Positions 1-8,891 of a DNA stretch of 64,000 bases are shown piece after piece. The stretch is from the NCBI GenBank assembly GCA_934463165.1, contig CAKSJG010000016.1:1-64000 (forward strand), given 5' to 3'. Both the position numbers and the translations under genes were made by a program. Source of the stretch: an uncultured Clostridia bacterium (GTDB taxonomy: Bacteria > Bacillota > Clostridia > UMGS1810). Numbering within the stretch: the first letter of the stretch is position 1; every line of letters begins with the position of its first letter. The notes below the pieces were generated by a model. That model worked only from the letters and a program-made list of their open reading frames with translations, had not been told where the DNA came from and searched no databases.

Positions 1-579
1 TTGGGAATGTTTCGGATTAAACACAGAAGCAACACGGGCAGAGGCAAAATGAACGAGCTTTTCCGCTACGATCAGGTGGCAAGCTATGAGGAATACATAG
101 ATGAAACACCGGCAAGCGAGCCGGGAAAAAATCCTGAATTTAAGGAATGCGGATTAAAAATCAAGCTTTTGGGCGGAAATATGAGCAAGGTGAATACAGA
201 CAACAAAAAAGGTCTTCGTCCTCATCCGTATATCAAGCGGGAGCTTAAAATCTGTTTCAGCAAAAATAATCGTTCGGACGCACAGTATGCACATAATGCC
301 AAATGCAAGTTTGATTATATTTTCGGCGTTCACGATGATGAAAGAGGCTTGTTCGGATTTGGCAGAAGCAAGGCGGAAAAAAGAGAGGATGCGGCAGCGA
401 TTGGAATGGCGGCGGCATTCGGAACGGCTTTTAAGGCTGCAACAAAAGGTGAGGAAGCTATAACGGAGGCGGACAAAGAAAAACTGAAGGAAGGCATAAA
501 TGCCATGAATGACGCAGCGACCGGCGGCATGGCGGTTTACACAAGACGCGCGGACGATGCGGAAGCCAAAATAAAGTAA
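1..579 (+). CDS. Hypothetical protein, probably 5'-truncated by the window edge
   Basis: The reading frame is open from the first base, so the N-terminus may lie outside the window; no ribosome binding site can be judged. The visible 192 residues have a mixed alpha/beta first half (an F-R-Y-D-Q-V segment near residue 21, then a beta-like stretch with P-H-P-Y near residue 75) and an Ala/Glu/Lys-rich helical tail after residue 118. The first half resembles the PH-like C-terminal part of DUF4428-type proteins, which often sit beside SPFH genes in Clostridia; that is a pattern impression, not a proven match. It is followed after 15 bases by the LRR/SLH gene and is probably the first visible gene of that operon. 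Function unknown. Confidence 0.6.
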   Translation: MGMFRIKHRSNTGRGKMNELFRYDQVASYEEYIDETPASEPGKNPEFKECGLKIKLLGGNMSKVNTDNKKGLRPHPYIKRELKICFSKNNRSDAQYAHNAKCKFDYIFGVHDDERGLFGFGRSKAEKREDAAAIGMAAAFGTAFKAATKGEEAITEADKEKLKEGINAMNDAATGGMAVYTRRADDAEAKIK

Positions 580-594
580 TTGGAGGTGCGAAAC

Positions 595-1779
595 GTGAAA
601 AAATTATCGTTATTGCTTGCAGCACTGCTGATTTTAAGCAGCACTGTTGTTTGTGCGGAAATGGAAACATTCAAATCGGCAGACGGTGTGTATGAATATA
701 CCGGCGATGGAGTAATTACCGCTTATTATGGTGATGAAATCGCTGACTTCCCGGCAGAAATAGACGGGACAAAAATTCATGAAATCGGCGTTATGGCATG
801 TCTTGACCTCAATCTTAAATTTATATCGATTGATGATGGAATCGAAACAATCAATACAAATGCTTTTGAGGGCTGCAATGCCGAATACGCATATATTCCG
901 GCAACCGTGAATTATGTTGGGGAACGCGCCTTTGCAAACTGTGCAAATCTTGAGGAATTTACAATATGCTCGGAAAACACAGTCTTTGACCGTGATGCCT
1001 TTACAGGTACGGGGTATATTAAGTTTGATATACCATGCACGGCGGACGAACATGCGATGTACGAAAAAATATACGATGCAAAGGGAAACGGATATTTTGA
1101 GTTTTCAACCATGCACACCGCCCTTGTTGAGAGTATGGAAGAAAAGGATATATACGGGGCAAACATGATTTACTGCAACGACTGCGGTTTTAAAGGAAGT
1201 AAGTATTTGGGCGCAACGCCGCTGCCGTTTGCCGATGTATCGGCAGATGCATGGTATTATTCTTATGTGCAGACATCTTATGAATTCGGCATTATAAGAG
1301 GAAAAAGTGAAACGGAATTTGATCCGGATGCCGGTCTGACCTGTGCGGAAGCGGCAAAAATTGCGGCGGTAATTCATGACAAGAACCGTTATGACCGTGA
1401 GGAGCAGGGATTTGTTCTTACCGGTGAAAATTGGTATGACGCTTATGTGAGCTATTGCTATGATAACGGAATAATTGAGGATTATGTCGTTTTCGACTGG
1501 GATAAAAACGCAACGCGTGCGCAGATGGCATATCTGTTTTCGCGGTGCGACGTCAGTCCGTATTTCATAAATGATGTTCCGATAACAGATATTCCCGACG
1601 TTTATGATACAACACCGTTTGCCTATGAAATTTTAGACCTTTACAATAAAGGAATTGCAGTGGGGAGCGATGAATATATGGCATTCTACCCAGATGCACA
1701 GGTTAAACGGAGCGAAGCTGCAGCACTGATTTCGAGAATTATTTGCTACGATATGAGGATTGAATTGCCGAAAGGGTGA
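595..1779 (+). CDS. Secreted BspA-type leucine-rich-repeat protein with SLH domains
   Basis: Start is taken as GTG at 595, because GGAGGTG at 582-588 sits seven bases upstream; a longer TTG start at 580 would lie on the ribosome binding site. The N-terminus is a signal peptide (K-K-L-S then a hydrophobic stretch ending near V-V-C-A). Residues of about 30-170 contain repeats of the LRR_5/BspA kind (A-F-E-G-C, A-F-A-N-C motifs), and residues of about 205-390 contain about three SLH units (F-A-D-V-S-A-D-A-W-Y-Y is the first). SLH units normally bind pyruvylated secondary wall polymers, so the protein is expected on the cell surface. It shares an operon with the SPFH and lipoprotein genes. No catalytic domain is seen. 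Confidence 0.85.
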   Translation: MKKLSLLLAALLILSSTVVCAEMETFKSADGVYEYTGDGVITAYYGDEIADFPAEIDGTKIHEIGVMACLDLNLKFISIDDGIETINTNAFEGCNAEYAYIPATVNYVGERAFANCANLEEFTICSENTVFDRDAFTGTGYIKFDIPCTADEHAMYEKIYDAKGNGYFEFSTMHTALVESMEEKDIYGANMIYCNDCGFKGSKYLGATPLPFADVSADAWYYSYVQTSYEFGIIRGKSETEFDPDAGLTCAEAAKIAAVIHDKNRYDREEQGFVLTGENWYDAYVSYCYDNGIIEDYVVFDWDKNATRAQMAYLFSRCDVSPYFINDVPITDIPDVYDTTPFAYEILDLYNKGIAVGSDEYMAFYPDAQVKRSEAAALISRIICYDMRIELPKG

Positions 1780-1793
1780 TTAAGGTGAGGCTG

Positions 1794-2324
1794 ATGAAAG
1801 TAATTGCGATATTTACGGTTATTGCCGGTCTTTTCGGATGCAGGACTCCCGGAGAAGAACCTTTTATGCTGGACGGACCGGGCATGGTGTATGTTGACAG
1901 TGAGCATCGTACAGAATACGCAAATACTCTTCCGTTCGATGAAATCGACGACTATCCCTATTGGGCGGTCGCATACCTCGGAGAGGGAGATGAGGGTGAA
2001 AAAGCAACAAAGGAGTATGCAGAAAAACTTTTTTCAGAACTTTCAGAGGAAAAACGCCAAGCAATAAGCCATTACGATTACGGCGGAGAAAAATGGTATC
2101 TTGTTATTCCGCGGTACGGAGATGAAAACGAGCTGATTCAAAACGGTGATAAGAAAAATTCGCAAAAAGTATATGACGGCACACCGTATATTATAAACTG
2201 CGGCGTCGATGTTGAAATTTATATCGTTATGCGCGGCGGACATAAAATCACGCTTGATACAGATGAAAACGGCAAGCTGATATGTACACCCGATATATGG
2301 GATATATCAGAGTTTAAAAAATAA
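1794..2324 (+). CDS. Small predicted lipoprotein, unrecognised
   Basis: ATG at 1794 is preferred: AAGGTGAGG at 1782-1790 is its ribosome binding site, and it overlaps no functional part of the previous gene, whose stop is at 1777-1779. The protein has 176 residues and begins with a short hydrophobic segment ending in the lipobox L-F-G-C (Cys16), so it is predicted to be a lipoprotein on the outer face of the membrane. The rest is acidic, with an amphipathic helix (residues of about 65-90) and beta-rich C-terminal part. I do not recognise a family. Neighbours suggest an envelope role. Confidence 0.75.
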   Translation: MKVIAIFTVIAGLFGCRTPGEEPFMLDGPGMVYVDSEHRTEYANTLPFDEIDDYPYWAVAYLGEGDEGEKATKEYAEKLFSELSEEKRQAISHYDYGGEKWYLVIPRYGDENELIQNGDKKNSQKVYDGTPYIINCGVDVEIYIVMRGGHKITLDTDENGKLICTPDIWDISEFKK

Positions 2325-2348
2325 AATAATTGAGAGGAGAACAGAATT

Positions 2349-3671
2349 ATGGGACTTTTAAAAGCAGGCGTAGGGGCGTTCGGCGGCGTTTTAGCTGATC
2401 AGTGGAGAGAATTTTTCTACTGCGAAAGCTTAGACGCAGACACACTTGTGGCAAAAGGCGAAAAAAGGGTTGGAAAAAGAAGCTCCAACAAAAAGGGAGA
2501 CGACAACATTATTTCAAACGGCTCAATCATTTCGGTAAATGAAGGGCAGAGCATGGTTATTGTGGAATCGGGCAAAATTGTTGAATTCTGCGCAGAAGCC
2601 GGAGAATTTGTCTACGATAATTCCACAGAACCGAGTATTTTCTGCGGCAGCTTAGGCGAAAGCATTAAGCGAAGCTTTCAGCAGGTAGGCAAGCGTTTTA
2701 CTTTCGGAGGCGAACCGGGAAAGGATCAGAGGGTTTATTACTTTAACACAAAGGAAATAACGGGAAATAAATTCGGGACTTCTTCACCTGTACCTTTCAG
2801 GGTAACAATAGATGAGTCTATGAATTATAAGCTGTCGGTGGATTTAAGGTGCAACGGCGTGTATTCCTATAAAATAGCAGACCCTGTTATGTTTTATACA
2901 AATGTAAGCGGTAATGTGGAATACGTATACAGCCGCTCGGAAATCGACGAAATGTTAAAGAGTGAACTGTTGGATGCTCTCAGACCCGCATTTGCACAAA
3001 TTTCGGCAATGAAAATAATGTATTCCGAAATACCGGCGCATACAAAGGAGGTTACAAAGGCTCTTTCCGAGGAGCTTAAAGTTGAGTGGAAGGAAAAACG
3101 CGGAATTGAGCTTTTTGCAGTAAGCATTAACGGCGTATCTATCCCTGAGGATCAGAGAAAGAAGATTACCGAGTGGGAGGAAAACGTTATGACAACCAAC
3201 CCGAATATTGCGGCGGCACGCATTGTCGGCGGGCAGACAGACGCTATGCGAACTGCTGCGGCAAACGAAGGCGGAATGGGTGCAATGGGCGGCTTTTTCG
3301 GAATGTCTATGGCGCAGAATGCAGGCGGCATGAATGCCGGCAATCTTTTTGCAATGGGGCAGCAACAGCAGCCTCAACAACAGTCACAGCAGCCGCAATC
3401 GGCAAGCTGGGCCTGTGAATGCGGTCAAATGGGCAATATCGGAAAATTCTGTATGAATTGCGGAAAGCCGCAACCCCAAACGGACGGCTGGACCTGTTCG
3501 TGCGGTACAACAAACAAGGGCAAATTCTGTCAAAATTGCGGAAGTCCGAAGCCTGCGGGTGCACCGCTTTATAAATGCGACAAATGCGGCTGGGAACCTC
3601 AGGATCCGCATAATCCGCCGAAATTCTGTCCGGAATGCGGCGACATATTTGATGATAATGATAAACAATAA
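2349..3671 (+). CDS. SPFH-domain (YdjI-like) protein with C-terminal zinc ribbons
   Basis: ATG at 2349 has AGAGGAGA upstream. Residues 1-300 form an SPFH domain of the YdjI/'virion core protein' type: an N-terminal G-A-F-G-G-V-L-A-D-Q-W helix, then the typical segment with S-I-I-S-V-N-E-G-Q-S-M-V-I-V near residue 61. A glutamine-rich linker (around residues 339-350) leads to three zinc ribbons, each with two CxC/CxxC knuckles. In B. subtilis the YdjI homologue sits in an operon tied to membrane stress and recruits PspA-like proteins; a scaffold role at the membrane is therefore likely here but inferred. No pspA is in the visible part of the operon. No transmembrane segment is seen, so attachment would be through partners. 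Confidence 0.88.
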   Translation: MGLLKAGVGAFGGVLADQWREFFYCESLDADTLVAKGEKRVGKRSSNKKGDDNIISNGSIISVNEGQSMVIVESGKIVEFCAEAGEFVYDNSTEPSIFCGSLGESIKRSFQQVGKRFTFGGEPGKDQRVYYFNTKEITGNKFGTSSPVPFRVTIDESMNYKLSVDLRCNGVYSYKIADPVMFYTNVSGNVEYVYSRSEIDEMLKSELLDALRPAFAQISAMKIMYSEIPAHTKEVTKALSEELKVEWKEKRGIELFAVSINGVSIPEDQRKKITEWEENVMTTNPNIAAARIVGGQTDAMRTAAANEGGMGAMGGFFGMSMAQNAGGMNAGNLFAMGQQQQPQQQSQQPQSASWACECGQMGNIGKFCMNCGKPQPQTDGWTCSCGTTNKGKFCQNCGSPKPAGAPLYKCDKCGWEPQDPHNPPKFCPECGDIFDDNDKQ

Positions 3672-3695
3672 AAGAATCAGGAGGAATTCGGTATT

Positions 3696-4868
3696 ATGAA
3701 AAAGCTATTAGCATTGATTTTGACAATCGGAATGATATTCACACTCGCAGCGTGCGGAGGAGACAAGAACGGAAGCGGCGGGCAGCAAGCCGGGGGTTCT
3801 GAAAAGATTGACTACGCAAATATGACAGAGGACGATCTGATCAAGAAATTCATCAAAGATGAAAAGAATATAACCTTGGACGAATTTATAAATCTTGCTT
3901 CCACATATTCATATACAACAATCAACGATAAGCTTGAGCTTGATGAAAATATAACAGATAAAGCAATCAAGAAGCTTAAGGATAACAAGGCGACGCTCCC
4001 TGCGGCAAAGGAATTTGTCGAGCCGCTTCTGAAAAGCGATTCACCGCAGGTAAGGGGCTATGCTTTTTCAAATATCGCCACGTTTTTTGGGGCAAGTGAT
4101 TCGCATAAAGCGGCGGCAAAGAAGATTCTGAAAACCGAAAAAGAGCCGTACGTTATTAAACGCGCGGTAAAAGCTCTTGGCAACGAAGGCGGCAGGGATG
4201 CGGAAATCGGCAAATTCCTGCTTGACGCGGCAAAGAATGAAAATGCAGTTGTAAGAAGGCAGGCGGCGGTTGCTCTCGGAAGCACATGGAACAAAACTCT
4301 TGACGGCGCAGTGGACGCAGAAATCAAGCTGATGAAGGATTCGGATAACGAAGTTCGGAAAGCGGCATATGAGTATGCCGGCATACTCGGTGATGACAGG
4401 GTGGTTGCGCCTATCTCGGAAATGCTGAAAAACGATGCTGACGCAGACCTTCATTCAAGCGGTGTAAGAGGACTTGTTTGGCTGTGGTACGATTATCCGT
4501 CGCACAAAAATACAAGCGAAGCGGCATACAGGGCTACAATAGACTATCTCAAAACTACACCGGGCAGCAACAAGGTTCCCGCATGGGCAGCTGTGACAAG
4601 CTTTACAAACAAATCTAATCAGAATTATGCATCATGGAGGGAAAGAGCAACGTATTTTAATACGGATGAACTTTATGAGGTTATGCTCGGGCTTGTTAAA
4701 AACGAAAACTTAAGCCACCTGGCACGCGGCTATGCCTGCAAGCCTGTTGCGGCTCACTGCTCAAAAGAGCAGTTTGAGGCGTTTGGCGAGGTTGTAAATG
4801 CTCTTACCGATAAGAATGCGAAATTTATACAGGGCGAGTATCAAAATCAGGCAAAAAAGCTTGAATAG
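3696..4868 (+). CDS. Lipoprotein with HEAT-like repeats
   Basis: ATG at 3696 follows CAGGAGGAATTC. A signal peptide ends in the lipobox L-A-A-C (Cys20), followed by a Gly/Ser linker. Residues of about 105-260 contain successive helical pairs of the HEAT/PBS-lyase type (for instance V-R-G-Y-A-F-S-N-I, V-V-R-R-Q-A-A-V-A-L-G, V-R-K-A-A-Y-E-Y-A-G), a fold used for protein-protein contacts. It lies between the SPFH gene and the TMEM43-like gene with short spacers, so all are probably co-transcribed. A scaffold or adaptor on the cell surface is the best guess; there is no sign of enzyme activity. Confidence 0.8.
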   Translation: MKKLLALILTIGMIFTLAACGGDKNGSGGQQAGGSEKIDYANMTEDDLIKKFIKDEKNITLDEFINLASTYSYTTINDKLELDENITDKAIKKLKDNKATLPAAKEFVEPLLKSDSPQVRGYAFSNIATFFGASDSHKAAAKKILKTEKEPYVIKRAVKALGNEGGRDAEIGKFLLDAAKNENAVVRRQAAVALGSTWNKTLDGAVDAEIKLMKDSDNEVRKAAYEYAGILGDDRVVAPISEMLKNDADADLHSSGVRGLVWLWYDYPSHKNTSEAAYRATIDYLKTTPGSNKVPAWAAVTSFTNKSNQNYASWRERATYFNTDELYEVMLGLVKNENLSHLARGYACKPVAAHCSKEQFEAFGEVVNALTDKNAKFIQGEYQNQAKKLE

Positions 4869-4889
4869 CCACAGAACGGAGGAATGACT

Positions 4890-5732
4890 ATGAAAAAAAC
4901 AATCGGCGTTATACTGATCATAGGAGGATTGCTCTTTGCTTCGCTTGCCGTAAAAGCTCTTGTGACAGCGCCGCAGTCCTACGAGAAAATCAGAGCTGCG
5001 CAAACGATTGGTGACGGCAAAATTCTTCCCGAAAACGAAGGAAAGCTTGTGGTTGTTTCGGGAACTCTTAAACCGGCCGAACAGCTTCAGGATCCCATAA
5101 CGGGCGTTAAGCTCCCGGGGGTAACGGCAAAAAGAACGGTTTGGACTTATAAACAGGATACCGGCAGCGGTGATGAAAAAGTGTGGGACTGGCATCCGGA
5201 GAATAGAGACTACAGCGAAAAGGCAAATTTCGGAATAAATGCCGAGATACTTACAACAACAATGCTTGCCGCACCTACCCTGCTCGGTGAGTTTAAGGTA
5301 GAAGGCAAGCTGCTCAATCCGCTTATAAGAAACACAGAATTTACGCAATATGACGAAGAGAGCCTTAATGCGGGCTGGAAAGTACTTTCGGGTGGAAAAG
5401 AAAGCCGCAGCTGCGTTTCAAAAGAACATTATTTGCCCAAAAAAACAAAGGGCATGTACTCAACGACGGGATATGGATCTCAAAAAATATCCTACGGTAT
5501 TGTTTCGCCGGATGATCCGCTTGAATATACGATTGTCGGCGTACAAAAAGGCGATACCCTGATAAAGAGCGAAGATGTAGATTCGGTTACAACCGTTAAG
5601 GGAATTATGACGGCGGAAGAATTTGCCGAGGAGAACAAAAAAGGTGTGCGCGGCGGATCGATTTTCGGCCTAATAGCCGGTATACTGCTTGCGGTAATCG
5701 GTGTTGGCATGATGGCATTTCGGAGGCAGTAA
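4890..5732 (+). CDS. TMEM43-family membrane protein
   Basis: ATG at 4890 is chosen over 4884, because GGAGG at 4878-4882 is only one base from the earlier ATG but seven from this one. The 280-residue protein has a transmembrane helix at each end (residues of about 3-25 and 255-276) with a large domain between them. The middle begins with the pattern seen in TMEM43 proteins: L-P-E-N-E-G-K-L-V-V-V-S-G near residue 48, followed by a W-T-Y and a W-x-W segment. Bacterial TMEM43 proteins have no settled function. Their position next to SPFH proteins here points to membrane organisation or stress. Confidence 0.8.
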   Translation: MKKTIGVILIIGGLLFASLAVKALVTAPQSYEKIRAAQTIGDGKILPENEGKLVVVSGTLKPAEQLQDPITGVKLPGVTAKRTVWTYKQDTGSGDEKVWDWHPENRDYSEKANFGINAEILTTTMLAAPTLLGEFKVEGKLLNPLIRNTEFTQYDEESLNAGWKVLSGGKESRSCVSKEHYLPKKTKGMYSTTGYGSQKISYGIVSPDDPLEYTIVGVQKGDTLIKSEDVDSVTTVKGIMTAEEFAEENKKGVRGGSIFGLIAGILLAVIGVGMMAFRRQ

Positions 5733-5734
5733 AA

Positions 5735-6310
5735 ATGAAGATGAACAAAAAAATATTTTCGGGCGGCGGAACATACATTTCAAGAGTGGCAATTGCAAGG
5801 CTTACATTAAAGAAGCACATACAAATGATTATAGGCGGATTCTTCACGGCGGTTTTTCTGTTTGGAATTATTTCGGGGGTTACGGGGTATAACGAAAAAC
5901 TTCGTGATAACCTGATTACCAATATAGTCATGATTATTCCGTCCGCACTCCTCCTGTTAAACGGCATTAAAAATGGCGCAACGGCGGCGCGTGCATATCG
6001 ATATAACTCAATCTTCATGTGCGATACTGACGGCACGGTGACAATCAATGAGCTTTCAAAGCAGTCCGGAAAGCCGCCGTTCAAGGTGCTTTCCGAGCTT
6101 GAGAAGCTTTTCGAAAAAGGAGTATTCTGTGAATGTACTTTGCAAAAGCAGGGATCTCCGTGCGTTATTCTTTCGGGACGCGAGGGAAGCAAAACAGGCT
6201 TTGTCAATGTTGTGTGCGAAAAGTGCAACGGTACAACAAGAATCCGCGTCGGAAGCTCAGGCAAATGCGAGTATTGCGGTAACGCAATCTCAAGCCGAAA
6301 TACCGAATAA
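5735..6310 (+). CDS. Membrane protein with winged-helix-like middle and C-terminal zinc ribbon
   Basis: ATG at 5735 has GGAGG at 5723-5727 and starts two bases after the previous stop, so translation is probably coupled. Two hydrophobic helices (residues of about 32-52 and 66-82) are followed by a segment that reads like a small winged helix (T-I-N-E-L-S-K-Q-S-G then V-L-S-E-L-E-K-L-F-E-K-G). The C-terminus is a zinc ribbon with C-E-K-C and C-E-Y-C knuckles. Zinc ribbons also end the SPFH protein in this operon, which suggests the two work together. Not recognised beyond that; last gene of the operon. Confidence 0.75.
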   Translation: MKMNKKIFSGGGTYISRVAIARLTLKKHIQMIIGGFFTAVFLFGIISGVTGYNEKLRDNLITNIVMIIPSALLLLNGIKNGATAARAYRYNSIFMCDTDGTVTINELSKQSGKPPFKVLSELEKLFEKGVFCECTLQKQGSPCVILSGREGSKTGFVNVVCEKCNGTTRIRVGSSGKCEYCGNAISSRNTE

Positions 6311-6640
6311 ATATAAAATCCAAAAGAAGGGAGATGTAAAGTCATACCGAAAAATATTAACGCAGACGAATAAATCAACAATTCGCATTATGCTGTTATT
6401 TAATCCGGCACATTCCGACAAATTTTGCGGAAGAATGTAAGTAACACATTAAAAGCAGGATATAAATATGGGAAATGAGCATAATGATTACGGAAATGGT
6501 TTTTACTACTGCACAAGCCCGGTCTTTTTACAAAATCTCCCGTGTTTTCGGATGCGGTATCGAAGATATACTTTAAAATCTCATGAAATAAAAAGTGTAA
6601 AATCAGGCATCGTACTTTTGTGCAATTTTAACGAAATTTT
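6311..6640. other. Intergenic stretch after the envelope operon
   Basis: I see no convincing gene here. A reading frame from 6468 has an AGGATATAAATATG start context, but it runs through the terminator at 6641-6679 and the next promoter and has low-complexity composition, so it is rejected. No other repeat or RNA structure was seen. Confidence 0.5.
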
Positions 6641-6679
6641 AAAAAAACACCAATTATTCGAAAATTGGTGTTTTTTTTT
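6641..6679 (+). terminator. Rho-independent terminator ending the envelope operon
   Basis: CACCAATT (6648-6655) pairs with AATTGGTG (6663-6670) around a seven-base loop, with an A7 run before and a T9 run after it. The matching A and T runs let it work in both directions. It separates the upstream operon from the mraZ promoter. Confidence 0.85.
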
Positions 6680-6691
6680 GCTTAAAAACTA

Positions 6692-6720
6692 TTGCAAAAT
6701 CCCAAAAAATAGTATATAAT
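6692..6720 (+). promoter_or_regulatory. SigA-type promoter of the division/cell-wall cluster
   Basis: TTGCAA (6692-6697) and a perfect TATAAT (6715-6720) are 17 bases apart. The predicted start of transcription is near 6727, inside the first MraZ box, giving a leader of about 75 bases before mraZ. Confidence 0.8.
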
Positions 6721-6726
6721 CATATA

Positions 6727-6763
6727 AAAGTGGTGGAAAGTGGAACTAAGTGGTATAAAGTGG
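6727..6763 (+). promoter_or_regulatory. Four tandem MraZ boxes (AAAGTGG, 10-bp period)
   Basis: AAAGTGG at 6727-6733, AAAGTGG at 6737-6743, TAAGTGG at 6747-6753 and AAAGTGG at 6757-6763 are separated by exactly three bases. MraZ is known to bind short direct repeats with 10-bp spacing upstream of its own operon: TGGGN-type in E. coli and AAAGTG(T/G) in Mycoplasma. The boxes overlap the predicted transcription start, so they suit autoregulation by the ring-shaped MraZ oligomer. Confidence 0.85.
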
Positions 6764-6800
6764 TAAATGTTTCATGAATTTTTGAAGAAAGGAGAGAAAA

Positions 6801-7235
6801 ATGATGTTCAGCGGAGAATACAGACATACCTTAGACGCCAAAGGCAGAATCATTATGCCTGCAAAATTTCGTGATGCACTCGGTGAAAAATTCGTTGTAA
6901 CAAAAGGTCTCGATAAGAACCTCCTTGTTTTCGGTGCCGAGGAATGGCAAAAATTCTATGAAAAGCTGAGCACTCTTCCTCTTGCAAACAAAAATTCGCG
7001 TGCTTTTTCTCGTCTGTTTTTGGCGGGCGCAACAGAATGCGAGACAGATAAGCAGGGCAGAATCCTTATTACGGCTCCGCTCAAGGCATATGCGTCTCTC
7101 ATTAAAGATGTTGTCATAATCGGTAACGGAAATAAAGTTGAGATCTGGAGCAGTGAAAACTGGGATGAATATATTTTCGGAATTGATACCGATGAAATTG
7201 CCGATAATCTTTGTGACCTCGGAATAATGATTTAA
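6801..7235 (+). CDS. mraZ: Transcriptional regulator MraZ
   Basis: ATG at 6801 follows GAAAGGAGAG. At 144 residues it has the usual length and two SpoVT/AbrB-like swapped-hairpin halves: [16 protein letters not shown] near residue 5 and [11 protein letters not shown] near residue 79. Both D-x-K/Q-G-R motifs, the family hallmark for DNA contact, are intact. MraZ forms a ring that binds repeats in front of its own operon and tunes the division cluster; four such repeats lie 38 bases upstream of this start. Confidence 0.97.
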   Translation: MMFSGEYRHTLDAKGRIIMPAKFRDALGEKFVVTKGLDKNLLVFGAEEWQKFYEKLSTLPLANKNSRAFSRLFLAGATECETDKQGRILITAPLKAYASLIKDVVIIGNGNKVEIWSSENWDEYIFGIDTDEIADNLCDLGIMI

Positions 7236-7248
7236 GGGGGAAGCAAGG

Positions 7249-8181
7249 TTGGAATTCAGGCATGTATCGGTTTTGCTTAAAGAATCCGTTGACTCTCTTA
7301 AAATCCGCAGCGGAGGCATATATGCCGACGGAACACTCGGCGGCGGCGGTCACAGCCTTGAAATACTAAAAAGGCTTTCCGGCAGCGGAATGCTTATCGG
7401 AACAGACCGAGACGCAGATGCGATTTCTGCGGCAAAGGAGCGCCTTTCAGGCTATGATAACATAAAATACATACACAGTAATTTTTCGAATATCAAGGCG
7501 ATTCTGGAGCGTGAGGGCATAGATCATCTTGACGGTGCGGTTATAGACCTCGGCGTTTCGTCTTATCAGCTTGACTGTGCCGAAAGAGGCTTTTCGTATA
7601 TGGCGGATGCTCCGCTTGATATGAGAATGAACAAAGATGATGCCTTAAGCGCATACGATGTTGTAAATACATATGAAGAAAGTCGTCTGATAAAGATATT
7701 TTATGAATACGGCGAAGAAAAATTTGCTCCGAGGATTGCATCGTTTATAGTCCGAGAGAGAGAAGGAAAACCGATAGAAACCACGCTTGAGCTTTCGGAT
7801 ATAATAAAGCGCGCCGTTCCCGATAAATTTAAAAAGAACGGTTCGCATCCTGCAAAAAGGGTGTTTCAGGCGATAAGAATAGAGGTCAACGGCGAGCTTG
7901 CAGGCTTAAGAAAATCTCTTGAAGATTTTTTTGACGTTTTGTCACCCGGCGGCAGACTTGCGGTAATAACCTTTCATTCACTTGAAGACAGAATAGTAAA
8001 ACAGACCTTTGCTTCATTTGCAAAGGGGTGCACATGCCCGAAGGACTTCCCCGTGTGTATATGCGGCAATAAACCCAAAGGCACGATAATAACGCGCAAG
8101 CCGATTCTTCCGTCGGACGAAGAGATGTCGGTTAATAAAAGGTCCAAAAGCGCCAAACTCAGAGTGGCGGAAAAACTCTGA
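7249..8181 (+). CDS. rsmH: 16S rRNA (cytosine(1402)-N4)-methyltransferase RsmH
   Basis: A TTG start at 7249 is set by AAGGGGG at 7234-7240 and gives the conserved N-terminus with H-V-S-V-L-L. The SAM-binding loop [10 protein letters not shown] is at about residue 25 and the family signature [15 protein letters not shown] at about residue 200, followed by F-H-S-L-E-D-R. At 310 residues it has the normal length. It methylates C1402 of 16S rRNA in the decoding centre and follows mraZ in nearly all dcw clusters. Confidence 0.97.
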   Translation: MEFRHVSVLLKESVDSLKIRSGGIYADGTLGGGGHSLEILKRLSGSGMLIGTDRDADAISAAKERLSGYDNIKYIHSNFSNIKAILEREGIDHLDGAVIDLGVSSYQLDCAERGFSYMADAPLDMRMNKDDALSAYDVVNTYEESRLIKIFYEYGEEKFAPRIASFIVREREGKPIETTLELSDIIKRAVPDKFKKNGSHPAKRVFQAIRIEVNGELAGLRKSLEDFFDVLSPGGRLAVITFHSLEDRIVKQTFASFAKGCTCPKDFPVCICGNKPKGTIITRKPILPSDEEMSVNKRSKSAKLRVAEKL

Positions 8182-8204
8182 AAAATAATTACGAGGTGAA
8201 AACG

Positions 8205-8693
8205 TTGTCCGCAAAATATTATGATGGCACGTCAGCTTATAAAATAGAAGAATATTATAACTACACCGACAAATACGAAAAGAAAAACAAAAAAAGTATT
8301 CGTCCGCATCCAAAACGTGCATTAGGGCTCAACAAGAAAAAGCTTGCGGCGCTCATAATCTCTGTATTTGCAGTTGCAATAGGTTATCTGTATGCCAATG
8401 CGGTTTTGATAGAATCAGCAACGGAGGTCAGCGATTTAACCGATAAGCTGCAAAACGCAAAAGATACAAATACACAGCTTTCGTTTGACATCACATCGGG
8501 AGTTGATCTTTCAGATGTAAAGAAAAAGGCGGAAACGAAATTCGGAATGCAGCGTCCGGAAGATTATCAGAATGTTTATGTGGATGTCGTTCAGAACGAT
8601 TATGCCGAGATTTCGGGTAAAAAGAGTGAAACCGGCGGAATACTTGATAAAATGATAACGGCGCTCAGCTCGTTCCTTGCATATATTAAATGA
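8205..8693 (+). CDS. ftsL: Cell division protein FtsL-like
   Basis: TTG at 8205 is preferred over GTG at 8196, which is part of the ribosome binding site GAGGTG; the same layout recurs in the neighbouring genes. The 162-residue protein has a basic cytoplasmic N-terminus of about 45 residues, one transmembrane helix (about 45-68) and an extracytoplasmic part with a short coiled coil (L-T-D-K-L-Q-N-A-K). Position between rsmH and a class B penicillin-binding protein, together with this topology, identifies it as the FtsL slot; sequence similarity across the family is always low. Confidence 0.82.
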   Translation: MSAKYYDGTSAYKIEEYYNYTDKYEKKNKKSIRPHPKRALGLNKKKLAALIISVFAVAIGYLYANAVLIESATEVSDLTDKLQNAKDTNTQLSFDITSGVDLSDVKKKAETKFGMQRPEDYQNVYVDVVQNDYAEISGKKSETGGILDKMITALSSFLAYIK

Positions 8694-8699
8694 CAGCAT

Positions 8700-8880
8700 A
8701 ATAACATATATAAAGTGACTTTAATTTATTTCATCTGTTCTTTCCGGCAGCAATCCGCGGTATGACGTTTTACGGTGCCGTATATTTCGGCGCGGTATAT
8801 TAATGGGACAGATGATTTTTCCGTATAATGGAGATGTGTCTTTTTTCGTCAGTTTATGACAGATCCGAATGGTAAAAAGG
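8700..8880 (+). promoter_or_regulatory. Spacer before the penicillin-binding protein gene, possible internal promoter
   Basis: TATAAT at 8824-8829 has only a poor -35 match (TTAATG at 8800-8805, spacing 18). CATCTGT (about 8731) can pair with ACAGATG (about 8808) around a GC-rich centre. This is the longest gap inside the dcw run and could hold an internal promoter or structured leader, but nothing is certain. Confidence 0.3.
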
Positions 8881-8891
8881 AGTTATCATAT

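Noticed and set aside
6468..6719. A reading frame of 83 codons before mraZ
   Set aside because: It runs across the terminator and into the mraZ promoter and has no family likeness.
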